NCBI GenBank assembly: GCA_045590395.1
Contig: JAZNQX010000009.1
Span: 1-42,399, forward strand
DNA from: SIG607 sp045590395
GTDB taxonomy: Bacteria; Bacillota; Clostridia; Oscillospirales; Acutalibacteraceae
Direction of reading: 5' to 3'
Length of the DNA stretch: 42,399 nt
Notes under the pieces: generated by a model
What the model saw: the letters and a program-made list of their open reading frames with translations, nothing else
What the model was told of the DNA's origin: nothing
The model's database searches: none
Position numbers and translations under genes: made by a program
Shown here: positions 32,544 through 40,450 of the stretch, in pieces
Layout of the letters: each line of letters starts with the position of its first letter
Numbering within the stretch: the first letter of the stretch is position 1

Positions 32544-34866
32544 GAGCTTCTTTTTCCATCAGTTCAGCCATAGTTATAAGAATCTGGCGGGGTTTAGAGC
32601 CTTCGTACGGGCCGATAACGCCCTTGGCTTCCATCTGGTCCATAATTCTTGCGGCACGGGAATAACCCAGTTTAAGTTTTCGCTGTAAGAAGGATGTAGA
32701 AGCCTGTCCCTGCTCTACAACAGCGCGGATAGCCTCTGACAGCATTGAATCTTCTTCGGAATCGCCATCATCAGAAGATTCACTGCCGCCTCCCTTGCCT
32801 TTTTTCTGTGCAATGGCAAGACGGTCAATTTCGCCCTGAATTTCCTCACTGTATTCTGAAGCGCGATTACCTTTTACAAATTCAACAACCGCCTCTACCT
32901 CTTCGTCACTTACATAACAGCCTTGTAAACGGCTGGGCTTTGAAGCGCCAACAGGGTTAAACAGCATATCGCCTCTGCCAAGCAGTTTTTCGGCACCGCC
33001 TATATCAAGAATAGTACGGCTGTCTACAAGTGCAGCAACAGCAAAAGCAATTCGTGTAGGAACATTTGCTTTAATTACACCTGTTACAACGTCAACAGAC
33101 GGTCTTTGTGTTGCAATAAGCAAATGCATACCTGCGGCTCTCGCCTTTGCGGCAATACGGTTAATAGAATCTTCTACTTCACCGGGTGCGGTAATCATAA
33201 GGTCGGCAAGCTCATCAATAATAATTACTATCTGAGGAAGCTTTTGTAATTCACTATCAAGCTCACAAAGACGGTTAAAACCAACTATATCACGCACGTT
33301 GTTATCGGCAAACAAACGGTATCTTCTTTCCATTTCGGTAACCGCCCAGCCAAGCGCACCCGAAGCTTTACGGGGGTCGGTAACAACAGGAACAAGAAGA
33401 TGCGGTATACCATTATATACGCCAAGTTCAACAACCTTGGGGTCTATCATAAGCATTTTAACCTCATCGGGAGCCGCCTTAAAGAGAATACTCATAATAA
33501 TTGAGTTAATACAAACAGATTTACCAGAACCTGTCTGACCGGCAATTAGTCCGTGAGGCATTTTTGCTATATCGGTAACAATAGGATTACCTGCTATATC
33601 GCGTCCCATAGCAACGGTCAGTTTGCTCTTTGAATTAGAAAACGCGGAAGATTCAATAATCTCTCTTACCGTTACGGTGTTGCAGATTTTATTTGGAACC
33701 TCAATACCGACTGCAGCTTTATTCGGGATTGGAGCTTCGATTCTAACCCCTGCCGCCGCAAGACCTAAAGCAATATCATCTGCAAGGTTAGTAATTTTGC
33801 TTATTTTAACACCGGCACAGGGCTGAAGCTCAAAACGAGTTACGGTAGGACCGCGGCTTATATCCATAAGCTTTGTTTCAACGCCGAAGCTTCTAAGCAC
33901 CTCAACAAGCTTATTGGCGGTTGCCTCAAGTTCTGCAGTAATGGTGGTTACATTTTCCTTCTTTTGCTCCTTAAGTAAGGTTATGGGCGGATAAACATAA
34001 TCCTGTTCTTCAGTAGTTTCACTGGTATCGCTTATCTCTTTAGTAACATTTGCAATTTCTTCGGCAGTTTCCTCGGCAGTCATTTTAATTTTTACTACTT
34101 CACTCTCAGTAGTGTCAACTGCTTCTTCCTCATACACTTCGCTCTCAACGGGAACATCATTATATGTATCAACAACACGCTTTTGTTTAGCGCTTAAAGG
34201 TGTTTTTTCTATAGGCACTACATCGTCAACCGATATATCTGCGGCGACCCTCTTTTGTCTTTCCTCTTTAACCTCTGCAATAGTCTGTTCTGCCTTTTTA
34301 CCTACAGCTTTTACAGGTGCACTGGCACTGCGGTAAAGCTTTGCAACGCTGGTACCTGTTATTATCATAACAATAGCAACAACCAGAATCACCATAATAA
34401 TTATGGCGCCCGTTTTTTCAAAAAGCTGATATAAGAAATTACCGAACAGCGCACCTAAAACACCGCCGCCCTTCCAGGTAGAAGCGGCAAACACTTCCGT
34501 AATATGCTCGCCATAGGAAAGAGCTTCGGTAGTAGCAAATATATCAGAAATTGCGCCGATAAAATAAACAAGTAAACCTGCAACAATACTCCTTAGCTTT
34601 AAAGAGCCGTTAAGCTTGCCCATAGAGTATATTACTGTTACAGCAAAAATAAATACAGGCAACACAAAGGCGGTTATGCCGAAAAGTCCGAAAACAGTGT
34701 TATGTAATGATAACCAGGCCTTTCCGCCCGGATAAACAGCCAAGGCGAAAAGAAATACAGAAACAGCAAACCAAATCACCGCAGTAAGCTGATTTACTGC
34801 AGGTTGATTTTTTGTTTGCTTTTCATTAGTCTTTTTTGTGCTTTTCTTCTTTTTAGTGTTAGCCAT
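32533..34866 (-). CDS. spoIIIE: DNA translocase FtsK/SpoIIIE
   Basis: This 777-residue protein has four N-terminal membrane spans (within about 26-175), an acidic linker (about 190-290), and the FtsK motor with Walker A GQTGSGKS at 443-450 and IVIIDELADLMI as Walker B. The C-terminal gamma winged helix starts at SMLSEAIRAVVEQGQASTSF and reads DNA polarity sites. It pumps chromosomal DNA during division or into the forespore. The symbol follows the tepA neighbourhood; FtsK and SpoIIIE cannot be told apart by sequence alone. The ATG has GAGGAG 6 nt upstream. Confidence 0.95.
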   Translation of the reverse strand: MANTKKKKSTKKTNEKQTKNQPAVNQLTAVIWFAVSVFLFALAVYPGGKAWLSLHNTVFGLFGITAFVLPVFIFAVTVIYSMGKLNGSLKLRSIVAGLLVYFIGAISDIFATTEALSYGEHITEVFAASTWKGGGVLGALFGNFLYQLFEKTGAIIIMVILVVAIVMIITGTSVAKLYRSASAPVKAVGKKAEQTIAEVKEERQKRVAADISVDDVVPIEKTPLSAKQKRVVDTYNDVPVESEVYEEEAVDTTESEVVKIKMTAEETAEEIANVTKEISDTSETTEEQDYVYPPITLLKEQKKENVTTITAELEATANKLVEVLRSFGVETKLMDISRGPTVTRFELQPCAGVKISKITNLADDIALGLAAAGVRIEAPIPNKAAVGIEVPNKICNTVTVREIIESSAFSNSKSKLTVAMGRDIAGNPIVTDIAKMPHGLIAGQTGSGKSVCINSIIMSILFKAAPDEVKMLMIDPKVVELGVYNGIPHLLVPVVTDPRKASGALGWAVTEMERRYRLFADNNVRDIVGFNRLCELDSELQKLPQIVIIIDELADLMITAPGEVEDSINRIAAKARAAGMHLLIATQRPSVDVVTGVIKANVPTRIAFAVAALVDSRTILDIGGAEKLLGRGDMLFNPVGASKPSRLQGCYVSDEEVEAVVEFVKGNRASEYSEEIQGEIDRLAIAQKKGKGGGSESSDDGDSEEDSMLSEAIRAVVEQGQASTSFLQRKLKLGYSRAARIMDQMEAKGVIGPYEGSKPRQILITMAELMEKEAREE

Positions 34867-34883
34867 TTCTATCTCCTCAAAGT

Positions 34884-35558
34884 TTAAGTTTTATCAATTA
34901 AATCATATAGCTTAGATATAGCGTCATTAAGGCTTCCAAGCGAATCAATAAGGCCTGAATCAACCGCCTTATTACCGTCAAGAACGCTTCCAACATCGGT
35001 TACCATTTCACCTGTGTTCATAAGAAAATATCTGAATTTTTCTTCAGATATATTTGAGTTTTTTGTTATAAAAGCAATTATTCTGTCCTGCATTTTTTCA
35101 AAGTGATTAAGCATCTGCGGAACGCCGATAACAAGACCGTTCATTCTAACAGGATGAATAGTCATTGTAGCAGAGGGCGCTATGAAAGAATACTTAGCCG
35201 ACACTGCAAGAGGCACACCTATAGAATGTCCGCCGCCAAGCACCAGCGACACAGTAGGCTTCTTCATACCCGAAATAAGCTCTGCAATAGCAAGACCTGC
35301 CTCAACATCTCCACCTACAGTATTAAGGATAATAAGCAAACCGTCAATACTGTTATCTTCTTCAATAGAAACAAGCAAAGGAATAACATGCTCATATTTT
35401 GTAGTTTTTGTCTGCTCAGGTAAAACCATATGTCCTTCAATTTCACCAACGATAGTCAGACAAAAAATACGTTTATTATCTTTTGATATTGTAACAGACC
35501 CTAAATTTTTAAGGTCATCGTAGTTATTGTTTTTGTGATTCTTATTATCACTTGACAT
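34884..35558 (-). CDS. tepA: TepA/ClpP-family serine protease
   Basis: This 224-residue protein belongs to the ClpP/crotonase fold. The catalytic serine is S112 in LGGGHSIGVPLA and the catalytic histidine is H135 in TMTIHPVRM; TVGGDVEAGLAIAELI is the oxyanion and helix part. It differs from house-keeping ClpP by an N-terminal hydrophilic segment and by lacking the hydrophobic-pocket Tyr pattern. In Bacillus, TepA is tied to protein export and to germination proteolysis (literature memory, not shown here). It sits 17 bp ahead of ftsK/spoIIIE, the same order as in Bacillus. Confidence 0.9.
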   Translation of the reverse strand: MSSDNKNHKNNNYDDLKNLGSVTISKDNKRIFCLTIVGEIEGHMVLPEQTKTTKYEHVIPLLVSIEEDNSIDGLLIILNTVGGDVEAGLAIAELISGMKKPTVSLVLGGGHSIGVPLAVSAKYSFIAPSATMTIHPVRMNGLVIGVPQMLNHFEKMQDRIIAFITKNSNISEEKFRYFLMNTGEMVTDVGSVLDGNKAVDSGLIDSLGSLNDAISKLYDLIDKT

Positions 35559-35602
35559 AATATCAATCCTCCAAAGATATTATTGGAGAATTATACTTGT
35601 TT

Positions 35603-35631
35603 ATTATACTATTTAAATATATTTTTTTCAA
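35603..35631 (-). promoter_or_regulatory. Promoter of tepA-spoIIIE-hydrolase operon
   Basis: On the minus strand, TTGAAA (35626-35631), 17 bp, TATAAT (35603-35608). It is divergent from the degV promoter. Confidence 0.75.
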
Positions 35632-35668
35632 GAGTATCTTTTATTAAGGGGCTGCAATAATATTTTTG

Positions 35669-35697
35669 TTGAGTTTTCAATGTTTTCGTGATATAAT
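35669..35697 (+). promoter_or_regulatory. Promoter of degV
   Basis: TTGAGT (35669-35674), 17 bp, TATAAT (35692-35697). Confidence 0.75.
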
Positions 35698-35737
35698 TGT
35701 ACATAATCTGGCAAAATACACTACGGAGGAATTTTTT

Positions 35738-36598
35738 ATGTCAAAAAAAGTTTTACTTACAAGTGACAGCACCACCGATTTAAGCCCCGAACTTATTGAG
35801 CGTTATAATATCAAAATATTACCTCTTGGTATAACTTTCTCGGGCAAAACCTATAAAGACGGTATTGATATAAATCCCGACTTAATTTACAAGCACTATA
35901 ATGAAACGGGTGAATTACCAAAAACCTCAGCCGTAAATATAGATGAATGCTGTAATTTCTTTGCTCCCTTTGTGGAAGAAGGTTATTCTATTGTCCACTT
36001 CTCCATAAGCTCTGAAATGTCATCTACCTTCAACAACTGCCGCCTTGCCGCGCAGGAATTTGAGGATGTATATGTAGTAGACACAAAAAATCTTTCAACC
36101 GGCGGCGGTTTGCTTGTTTTATCTGCAGCCGATATGGTTCAGCAGGGCTTATCGGCTAAAGAAATTGCCGAAAAGTGCGATGAAATTGCTACAAGAGTAG
36201 ACGCAACCTTTGTAATTGATAATCTTGAATTTTTGCACAAAGGCGGTCGTTGCAGTGCCGTAGCGGCATTTGGCGCCAACCTTTTAAAGCTTAAACCCTG
36301 TATAGCTGTAAGAAGCGGTAAGATGGGTGTTATCAAAAAGTACAGAGGCAAATATTCCAATGTACTTATTGAATATGTAAACGATATGATAGGTGACGCT
36401 TCTGATATAGAGCTTGACAGAATTTTCGTTACACACGCAGGTTGTGAGCCTGAAATTTATAACGCCTGTGTTGAAGAGGTTAAAAAACTTGCTCCCTTTA
36501 AAGAGGTATTTTTAACCCGTGCAGGCTCTACAATTTCCTCTCACTGCGGTAAAGATACTCTTGGTGTTCTTTTCATCAGAAAATCACCCCTTGAATAA
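35738..36598 (+). CDS. DegV family fatty-acid-binding protein
   Basis: This 286-residue protein matches the DegV/FakB family, which binds a fatty acid for phosphorylation by FakA. The motifs are LLTSDSTTDLSPEL, VHFSISSEMSSTFNNC, VVDTKNLSTGGGLLVL and NLEFLHKGGRCSAVAAF. The ATG at 35738 has GGAGG 8 nt upstream; the frame extends 24 codons further but over the promoter. It is a single-gene unit. No FakA kinase is in the window. Confidence 0.93.
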   Translation: MSKKVLLTSDSTTDLSPELIERYNIKILPLGITFSGKTYKDGIDINPDLIYKHYNETGELPKTSAVNIDECCNFFAPFVEEGYSIVHFSISSEMSSTFNNCRLAAQEFEDVYVVDTKNLSTGGGLLVLSAADMVQQGLSAKEIAEKCDEIATRVDATFVIDNLEFLHKGGRCSAVAAFGANLLKLKPCIAVRSGKMGVIKKYRGKYSNVLIEYVNDMIGDASDIELDRIFVTHAGCEPEIYNACVEEVKKLAPFKEVFLTRAGSTISSHCGKDTLGVLFIRKSPLE

Positions 36599-36616
36599 TT
36601 CCGGCATATAATTTAG

Positions 36617-36693
36617 AAGGAGCAACTTTTAGGATATCCTGTATTCACCGGCGATAATGTTCATTATCCACAGAATTACCGGCATAGCTCCTT
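36617..36693. other. Symmetric element of unknown role between convergent genes
   Basis: Outer arms AAGGAGC (36617-36623) and GCTCCTT (36687-36693) enclose a self-complementary AGGATATCCT (36631-36640) and a hairpin GATAAT-GTTC-ATTATC (36653-36668). CCGGCATA occurs both just before it (36601-36608) and inside its right end. It is followed by a terminator. It could be a small RNA, a 3' UTR structure or a short repeat; I match it to no known class. Confidence 0.5.
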
Positions 36694-36702
36694 TAATATA
36701 AA

Positions 36703-36728
36703 AAACGGCCCGTTTTTTCGGGCCGTTT
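36703..36728. terminator. Bidirectional terminator between degV and the DUF624-like gene
   Basis: Stem AAACGGCCCG / CGGGCCGTTT with a TTTTTT loop. Confidence 0.88.
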
Positions 36729-36734
36729 ATTTTA

Positions 36735-37535
36735 TTAAATTAAATCTTCAAAATCGGGTTCACTGTTTTCATCAGTCTCAAGACCAAGTGCTCTTCTCTT
36801 TTCAATATCAGCATCGGGATTTTCTTCATAATACGGGTCAATTATATATTTCTTTATTGACTCAAAAATTCCAAATTGAACGATGAGATAATGGAACAGC
36901 GGATGAAAGCAAGTCATTATTACAAGAAGTATTCCTGCAATAAGAGGAGTTACCAGCTGTAGCTCTAAAAGTCCGTAGAAAAGCACCCAGAAAATACTTG
37001 TTGTAACAAACATTATAATATTGTTTTTAAGATTAATTATAAAAAACTTAAAGCTATTTAGATATATTTTTCCAATACTCATTTCAAATGTGATGATAAG
37101 GAACCACATATAAAACTTCATAATATTGAAAACGAATAAAATAAACAGCGAAATGCCTGTTCCGATAACACCTACAGTAGTGCCTTTTATTCCTTCCGAA
37201 AAAGCAAAAAAGCTTAAATCAAAAACAAGGAAGCCAAGTACCAGAATATTTATTACTCCTACAATAAGCGCTTGTTTCCAGTTCTTTTTTATTGTAGAAA
37301 AAAAGTCAGAAACACCAAAGGAGTGTTTATCGCGGGAAAGACTTCTGGTAACCCCCGTAATACCTACGGCAGACAAACCGGGAATTATAAATAAAAGACA
37401 ATAGAAAAAGCAGACAGGTATCATTCTCCAGGCATTTCTGAAATAGGTTTCAAAAAAGCGGACAAAGGTTCTTTTTTTAGGACCGTTTTTGCTGATACCG
37501 GGGCCCTCTTTGTTATAATTATAAAATAAACCCAT
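36735..37535 (-). CDS. DUF624/YesL-like membrane protein
   Basis: This 266-residue protein has about five spans. The region RNAWRMIPVCFFYCLLFIIP, GLSAVGITGVTRSLSRDKHS and FGVSDFFSTIKKNWKQALIV resembles the DUF624 (YesL) family, which often neighbours sugar transport genes. The C-terminus is acidic and cytoplasmic (NPDADIEKRRALGLETDENS). The function is unknown. It follows the next gene by 12 bp in one operon. Confidence 0.7.
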   Translation of the reverse strand: MGLFYNYNKEGPGISKNGPKKRTFVRFFETYFRNAWRMIPVCFFYCLLFIIPGLSAVGITGVTRSLSRDKHSFGVSDFFSTIKKNWKQALIVGVINILVLGFLVFDLSFFAFSEGIKGTTVGVIGTGISLFILFVFNIMKFYMWFLIITFEMSIGKIYLNSFKFFIINLKNNIIMFVTTSIFWVLFYGLLELQLVTPLIAGILLVIMTCFHPLFHYLIVQFGIFESIKKYIIDPYYEENPDADIEKRRALGLETDENSEPDFEDLI

Positions 37536-37547
37536 ATCTTATTTTCC

Positions 37548-38279
37548 TCACACTTTCTTCTTATACACAATTTTTTCAAATAATTTAATATCTTTATAAC
37601 CGAGCAAATATGCTACTCCGCACAAAACAGGCAAATATAAAAGCAGTAAGCCGCAATATAAGATTTGTAAATCAGATAAATCTGCGGCAGAGGAAGCAGA
37701 TGAATAAATCAATGTAAGTATACCGTGGAAATGAGAATTTAATAGTCTGTAGGTGCTAAGGAAATTAGGACTTAATATTTCAAATTTAGATAAAATAAGA
37801 AGCACAAACAGTATACAGGACGGTATTGATGCAATACTTCCCATTATTAAGCCGCGCCACTTGTTTTCACTTACACGCTCAAATTTTACGGCAGAAATAT
37901 CTTTATTTGCCTTTTCCCACACTGTACCGTATATAACACCTGAAATAAGCACTAATGAAAAAATCTGGGCTAAAATATTGCATACTTTTTTCTTAGATGC
38001 AGAAAGCTCTGTAAGGCGTACTGCATTTAATTCATCACTGGCATACTCACCGCATTTGCAGTCAACATCATTTTTATTTTCCTCGTTATGTACACAAACA
38101 AGTTCTTCTTTACCAAGTTCAGCGTTATAGTGATAAATATTATATCCTACAGTATCGCTAAAGGCTGCCGAAAAGGCAAAACTAAACGACATAAAAACAA
38201 ACAGACACATTAAAATGCCGATAACAAATTTTAAAAACAAATTTGCGCTTTGCTTAAACACTAAGGCACCAACTTTCAA
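37548..38279 (-). CDS. Polytopic membrane protein, unknown
   Basis: This 243-residue protein has four or five spans (FLKFVIGILMCLFVFMSFSF; VCNILAQIFSLVLISGVIYG; GLIMGSIASIPSCILFVLLI; ILYCGLLLLYLPVLCGVAYL). Between the first two spans lies an outside loop with several cysteines and acids (LVCVHNEENKNDVDCKCGEY), a possible metal- or disulfide-bearing loop. I do not recognise the family. The start is uncertain: TTG at 38277-38279 lies only about 8 nt after the expected transcript start, and an in-frame GTG at 38259-38261 is the alternative. It is paired with the DUF624-like gene. Confidence 0.65.
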   Translation of the reverse strand: MKVGALVFKQSANLFLKFVIGILMCLFVFMSFSFAFSAAFSDTVGYNIYHYNAELGKEELVCVHNEENKNDVDCKCGEYASDELNAVRLTELSASKKKVCNILAQIFSLVLISGVIYGTVWEKANKDISAVKFERVSENKWRGLIMGSIASIPSCILFVLLILSKFEILSPNFLSTYRLLNSHFHGILTLIYSSASSAADLSDLQILYCGLLLLYLPVLCGVAYLLGYKDIKLFEKIVYKKKV

Positions 38280-38293
38280 AAATTATCTTTAAA

Positions 38294-38322
38294 ATTATAC
38301 CGCAAAAAAAATCAAAAAGCAA
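38294..38322 (-). promoter_or_regulatory. Candidate promoter of the two membrane-protein genes
   Basis: On the minus strand, TTGCTT (38317-38322), 17 bp, TATAAT (38294-38299). The -35 box lies inside the upstream terminator. Confidence 0.45.
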
Positions 38323-38347
38323 GTAAATACGCAATTTACCTGCTTTT
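38314..38347 (-). terminator. Terminator of the tail-anchored protein gene
   Basis: On the minus strand, stem GCAGGTAAAT / ATTTACTTGC (one G-T pair) with a 5-nt loop, followed by TTTTTGATTTTTTTT. Confidence 0.75.
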
Positions 38348-38359
38348 GTTTAAAATTTA

Positions 38360-38641
38360 TTAAAAAAGTAACAGCAGTAGTGCCGTTGCTACAATACCCA
38401 CAAATACCGATAACAGTAAGATAAGCAGTCGCTTTTTTCGTTTTCTTTCGGCGGATATTATATCTCTGAGGGAAGCACTGCTCGACATCTGAATTTTCCT
38501 GATTACACTTGCCGCCTCGGCAGTTAATTTTTTTGATTTTTTCTCAACGTATTCAGGGGCAACAAACAGTATTACCCTTGAAAAATATTTACTGCCCGTT
38601 TCACTTATTTCGATAACTGATTTATTTACACCTTTTACCAT
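38360..38641 (-). CDS. Small tail-anchored membrane protein, unknown
   Basis: This 93-residue protein has a soluble, basic N-terminal part (SVIEISETGSKYFSRVILFV; KKSKKLTAEAASVIRKIQ) and a single C-terminal span (LLILLLSVFVGIVATALLLL) preceded by KRKKR, so the N-terminus should face the cytoplasm. No family is recognised. The ATG at 38639-38641 has GGAGG 7 nt upstream, which supports a real gene. It stands alone between a terminator and the OGG1-like gene. Confidence 0.7.
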   Translation of the reverse strand: MVKGVNKSVIEISETGSKYFSRVILFVAPEYVEKKSKKLTAEAASVIRKIQMSSSASLRDIISAERKRKKRLLILLLSVFVGIVATALLLLLF

Positions 38642-38775
38642 TTTTTTGCCTCCTATTTTGCCTTATTTATATTTTTAACAAGGTTACAAAATAATATTCC
38701 GGTTTACATAAAAATGTTGATAACTTGGTGCATAACTTCAATAACTCGTTTAAAATAGAGGGTTTTGGGGGTGTT

Positions 38776-38806
38776 GGTTCACATAAATTCGCATTTTATG
38801 TCAACC
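38776..38806. repeat. Inverted repeat upstream of the DNA glycosylase gene
   Basis: GGTT-C-ACATAAA, 7-nt spacer, TTTATGT-C-AACC. The arms are perfect except for one C-C mismatch. It lies about 40 bp before the -10 box TATAAT (38844-38849) of the glycosylase gene and has no T run, so an operator is more likely than a terminator. Confidence 0.55.
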
Positions 38807-38865
38807 TGAAATTAATTTTCTTTATTTTTCGACATTTTTATGCTATAATTCTTTTCGGTGATAAT

Positions 38866-39696
38866 ATGCTTAAAATTTCGCATAAAAATAATACGACAAT
38901 TATTGAAAATGCAGAAAATTTCGATTTAAAAAAGACCTTTGAATGTGGTCAGTGTTTTCGTTTTAATATGGACCAAGATGGTGTCTGGAAAGGTATAGTG
39001 GACGGTAAAGAGATTTACGCTCAAAGTATTGATAATTCTATCATTATATACCCCTGCAATGAAAAGGATTTTAATGAATTTTGGCACAATTATTTTGACC
39101 TTTCGCGTGATTACGGCGCTATAAATGAAACATTTTCACAAGATAAAATATTAAGCAATGCCGCAATTTACGGTAACGGTATCCGCATTTTAAATCAAGA
39201 CCCTTGGGAAGCCCTTTGCTCATTTATTATATCCCAAAATAACAATATTCCCCGAATAAAAGGTATAGTTGAGCGCCTATGCGAAAATTTCGGTGATAAA
39301 ATAAATGGTGGTTACTCCTTCCCCTCAGCAAATACTATTGCTAAGATAAGTGTAGATGACCTTGCCGTAATACGTAGCGGTTTTCGAGCAAAATATATAA
39401 TCGATGCGGCGAAAAAGGTTTCGGATGGCAGTATAAATTTTGAGGAGCTTAAAGAAACCGATAGCAATACCGCCAGAGAAAAACTGATGACAATTTACGG
39501 GGTTGGTGAAAAGGTCGCCGATTGTACCCTGCTTTTTGGCCTTAGCCATATTGATGTATGCCCTAAGGATGTGTGGATTAAACGGGCACTAACCGTTCTT
39601 TATGACGGTGAATTCCCTGATTGCGCAAAGACCTATGCAGGAATAGCACAACAATATTTATTCTACTACGCCCGTGAAACTAAACTCGAGATATAA
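38866..39696 (+). CDS. OGG1-like 8-oxoguanine DNA glycosylase
   Basis: This 276-residue protein has the OGG1 N-terminal domain (TFECGQCFRFNMDQDGVWKG) and an HhH-GPD core. The catalytic lysine is K216 in YGVGEKVADC and the catalytic aspartate is D235 in VCPKDVWIKR; SFIISQNNNIPRIKGIVERL is the DNA-facing helix. It removes oxidised guanine and nicks the abasic site. The ATG at 38866 follows GGTGATAAT and lies 16 bp after the -10 box, so the longer frame (starting 47 codons earlier) is unlikely. It stands alone. Confidence 0.92.
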   Translation: MLKISHKNNTTIIENAENFDLKKTFECGQCFRFNMDQDGVWKGIVDGKEIYAQSIDNSIIIYPCNEKDFNEFWHNYFDLSRDYGAINETFSQDKILSNAAIYGNGIRILNQDPWEALCSFIISQNNNIPRIKGIVERLCENFGDKINGGYSFPSANTIAKISVDDLAVIRSGFRAKYIIDAAKKVSDGSINFEELKETDSNTAREKLMTIYGVGEKVADCTLLFGLSHIDVCPKDVWIKRALTVLYDGEFPDCAKTYAGIAQQYLFYYARETKLEI

Positions 39697-39722
39697 AAAA
39701 GACCGCTTTTGCGGTCTTTTTT
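39695..39722. terminator. Bidirectional terminator after the glycosylase gene
   Basis: Stem AAAAAAGACCGC / GCGGTCTTTTTT with a TTTT loop, shared with the convergent GNAT gene. Confidence 0.9.
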
Positions 39723-40449
39723 AATCCATTGCAAGTCCAAGGTAGCCTTTCCCATTAAAATCATATCCAAGGCTTTTATACACAGCATAGCAATAATCGT
39801 TTCCATCAGTATAAGAATTTAGCCGAGAAAATTCTTTAGACATTTTTGGGGGTTCGCCCAATATTTCTTTCACCTTTCCGCTTTCTCTTTCTCTAACAGA
39901 TAAAAATCGAGGATTTTTTACAGAATCGGTATAAGCATCACAATAACTCATCAAAAGATATGAAAGTTTATCTCCAAACTCTACAGAATTTTGTTTTAAA
40001 AGGCTTTTTCTAACAAACATGAATTCGTTGGCACTGTTTAATTTTATGCTGTTCAAAGCAAGATTTTTAGCATTTTCATCAATCTTACTTTTATAAAATT
40101 TTTTAGTAAAGCCCAATTTATCATAAAATTCAAACAATGGCTCGTTCATAGGGCGCAAGCATAAAAATTTATATTCACCCCTAAGCTTTTCTTCAGCCAT
40201 TTTAAAGAGTTTTCGCATATAACCTTTACCGCGAAATTCCTCATTTGTTACCACACCGTAAATATACTTACCCATAACTCCGTTTAAGAATACATCAAAG
40301 GCAAACAGCATTGAAACAACCGTTTCGCCCTCTATAAGATAAAAGCAACAATCGTCAAAGCAGGTATCAAACAGCAGTTCTGTAAAATTTTCATCATCCT
40401 TAAAGGCGTCCATATAAAGCCTGAAGCATTGTTCTCTTATACTTAACAT
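39721..40449 (-). CDS. GNAT family N-acetyltransferase
   Basis: This 242-residue protein has a GNAT core in its first 140 residues: YIYGVVTNEEFRGKGYMRKL with the acetyl-CoA loop RGKGY, then EYKFLCLRPMNEPLFEFYDK and LGFTKKF. The C-terminal 100 residues have no clear match. The acceptor is unknown. It lies 1 bp behind the DUF2156 gene, so the two are translated together. Confidence 0.88.
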   Translation of the reverse strand: MLSIREQCFRLYMDAFKDDENFTELLFDTCFDDCCFYLIEGETVVSMLFAFDVFLNGVMGKYIYGVVTNEEFRGKGYMRKLFKMAEEKLRGEYKFLCLRPMNEPLFEFYDKLGFTKKFYKSKIDENAKNLALNSIKLNSANEFMFVRKSLLKQNSVEFGDKLSYLLMSYCDAYTDSVKNPRFLSVRERESGKVKEILGEPPKMSKEFSRLNSYTDGNDYCYAVYKSLGYDFNGKGYLGLAMD

Positions 40450-40450
40450 A

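Noticed and set aside
32179..32688. 169-codon frame antisense to the ComEC-like hydrolase and ftsK
   Set aside because: The sense frames carry full family motifs, and the antisense frame has no start signal or recognisable domain.
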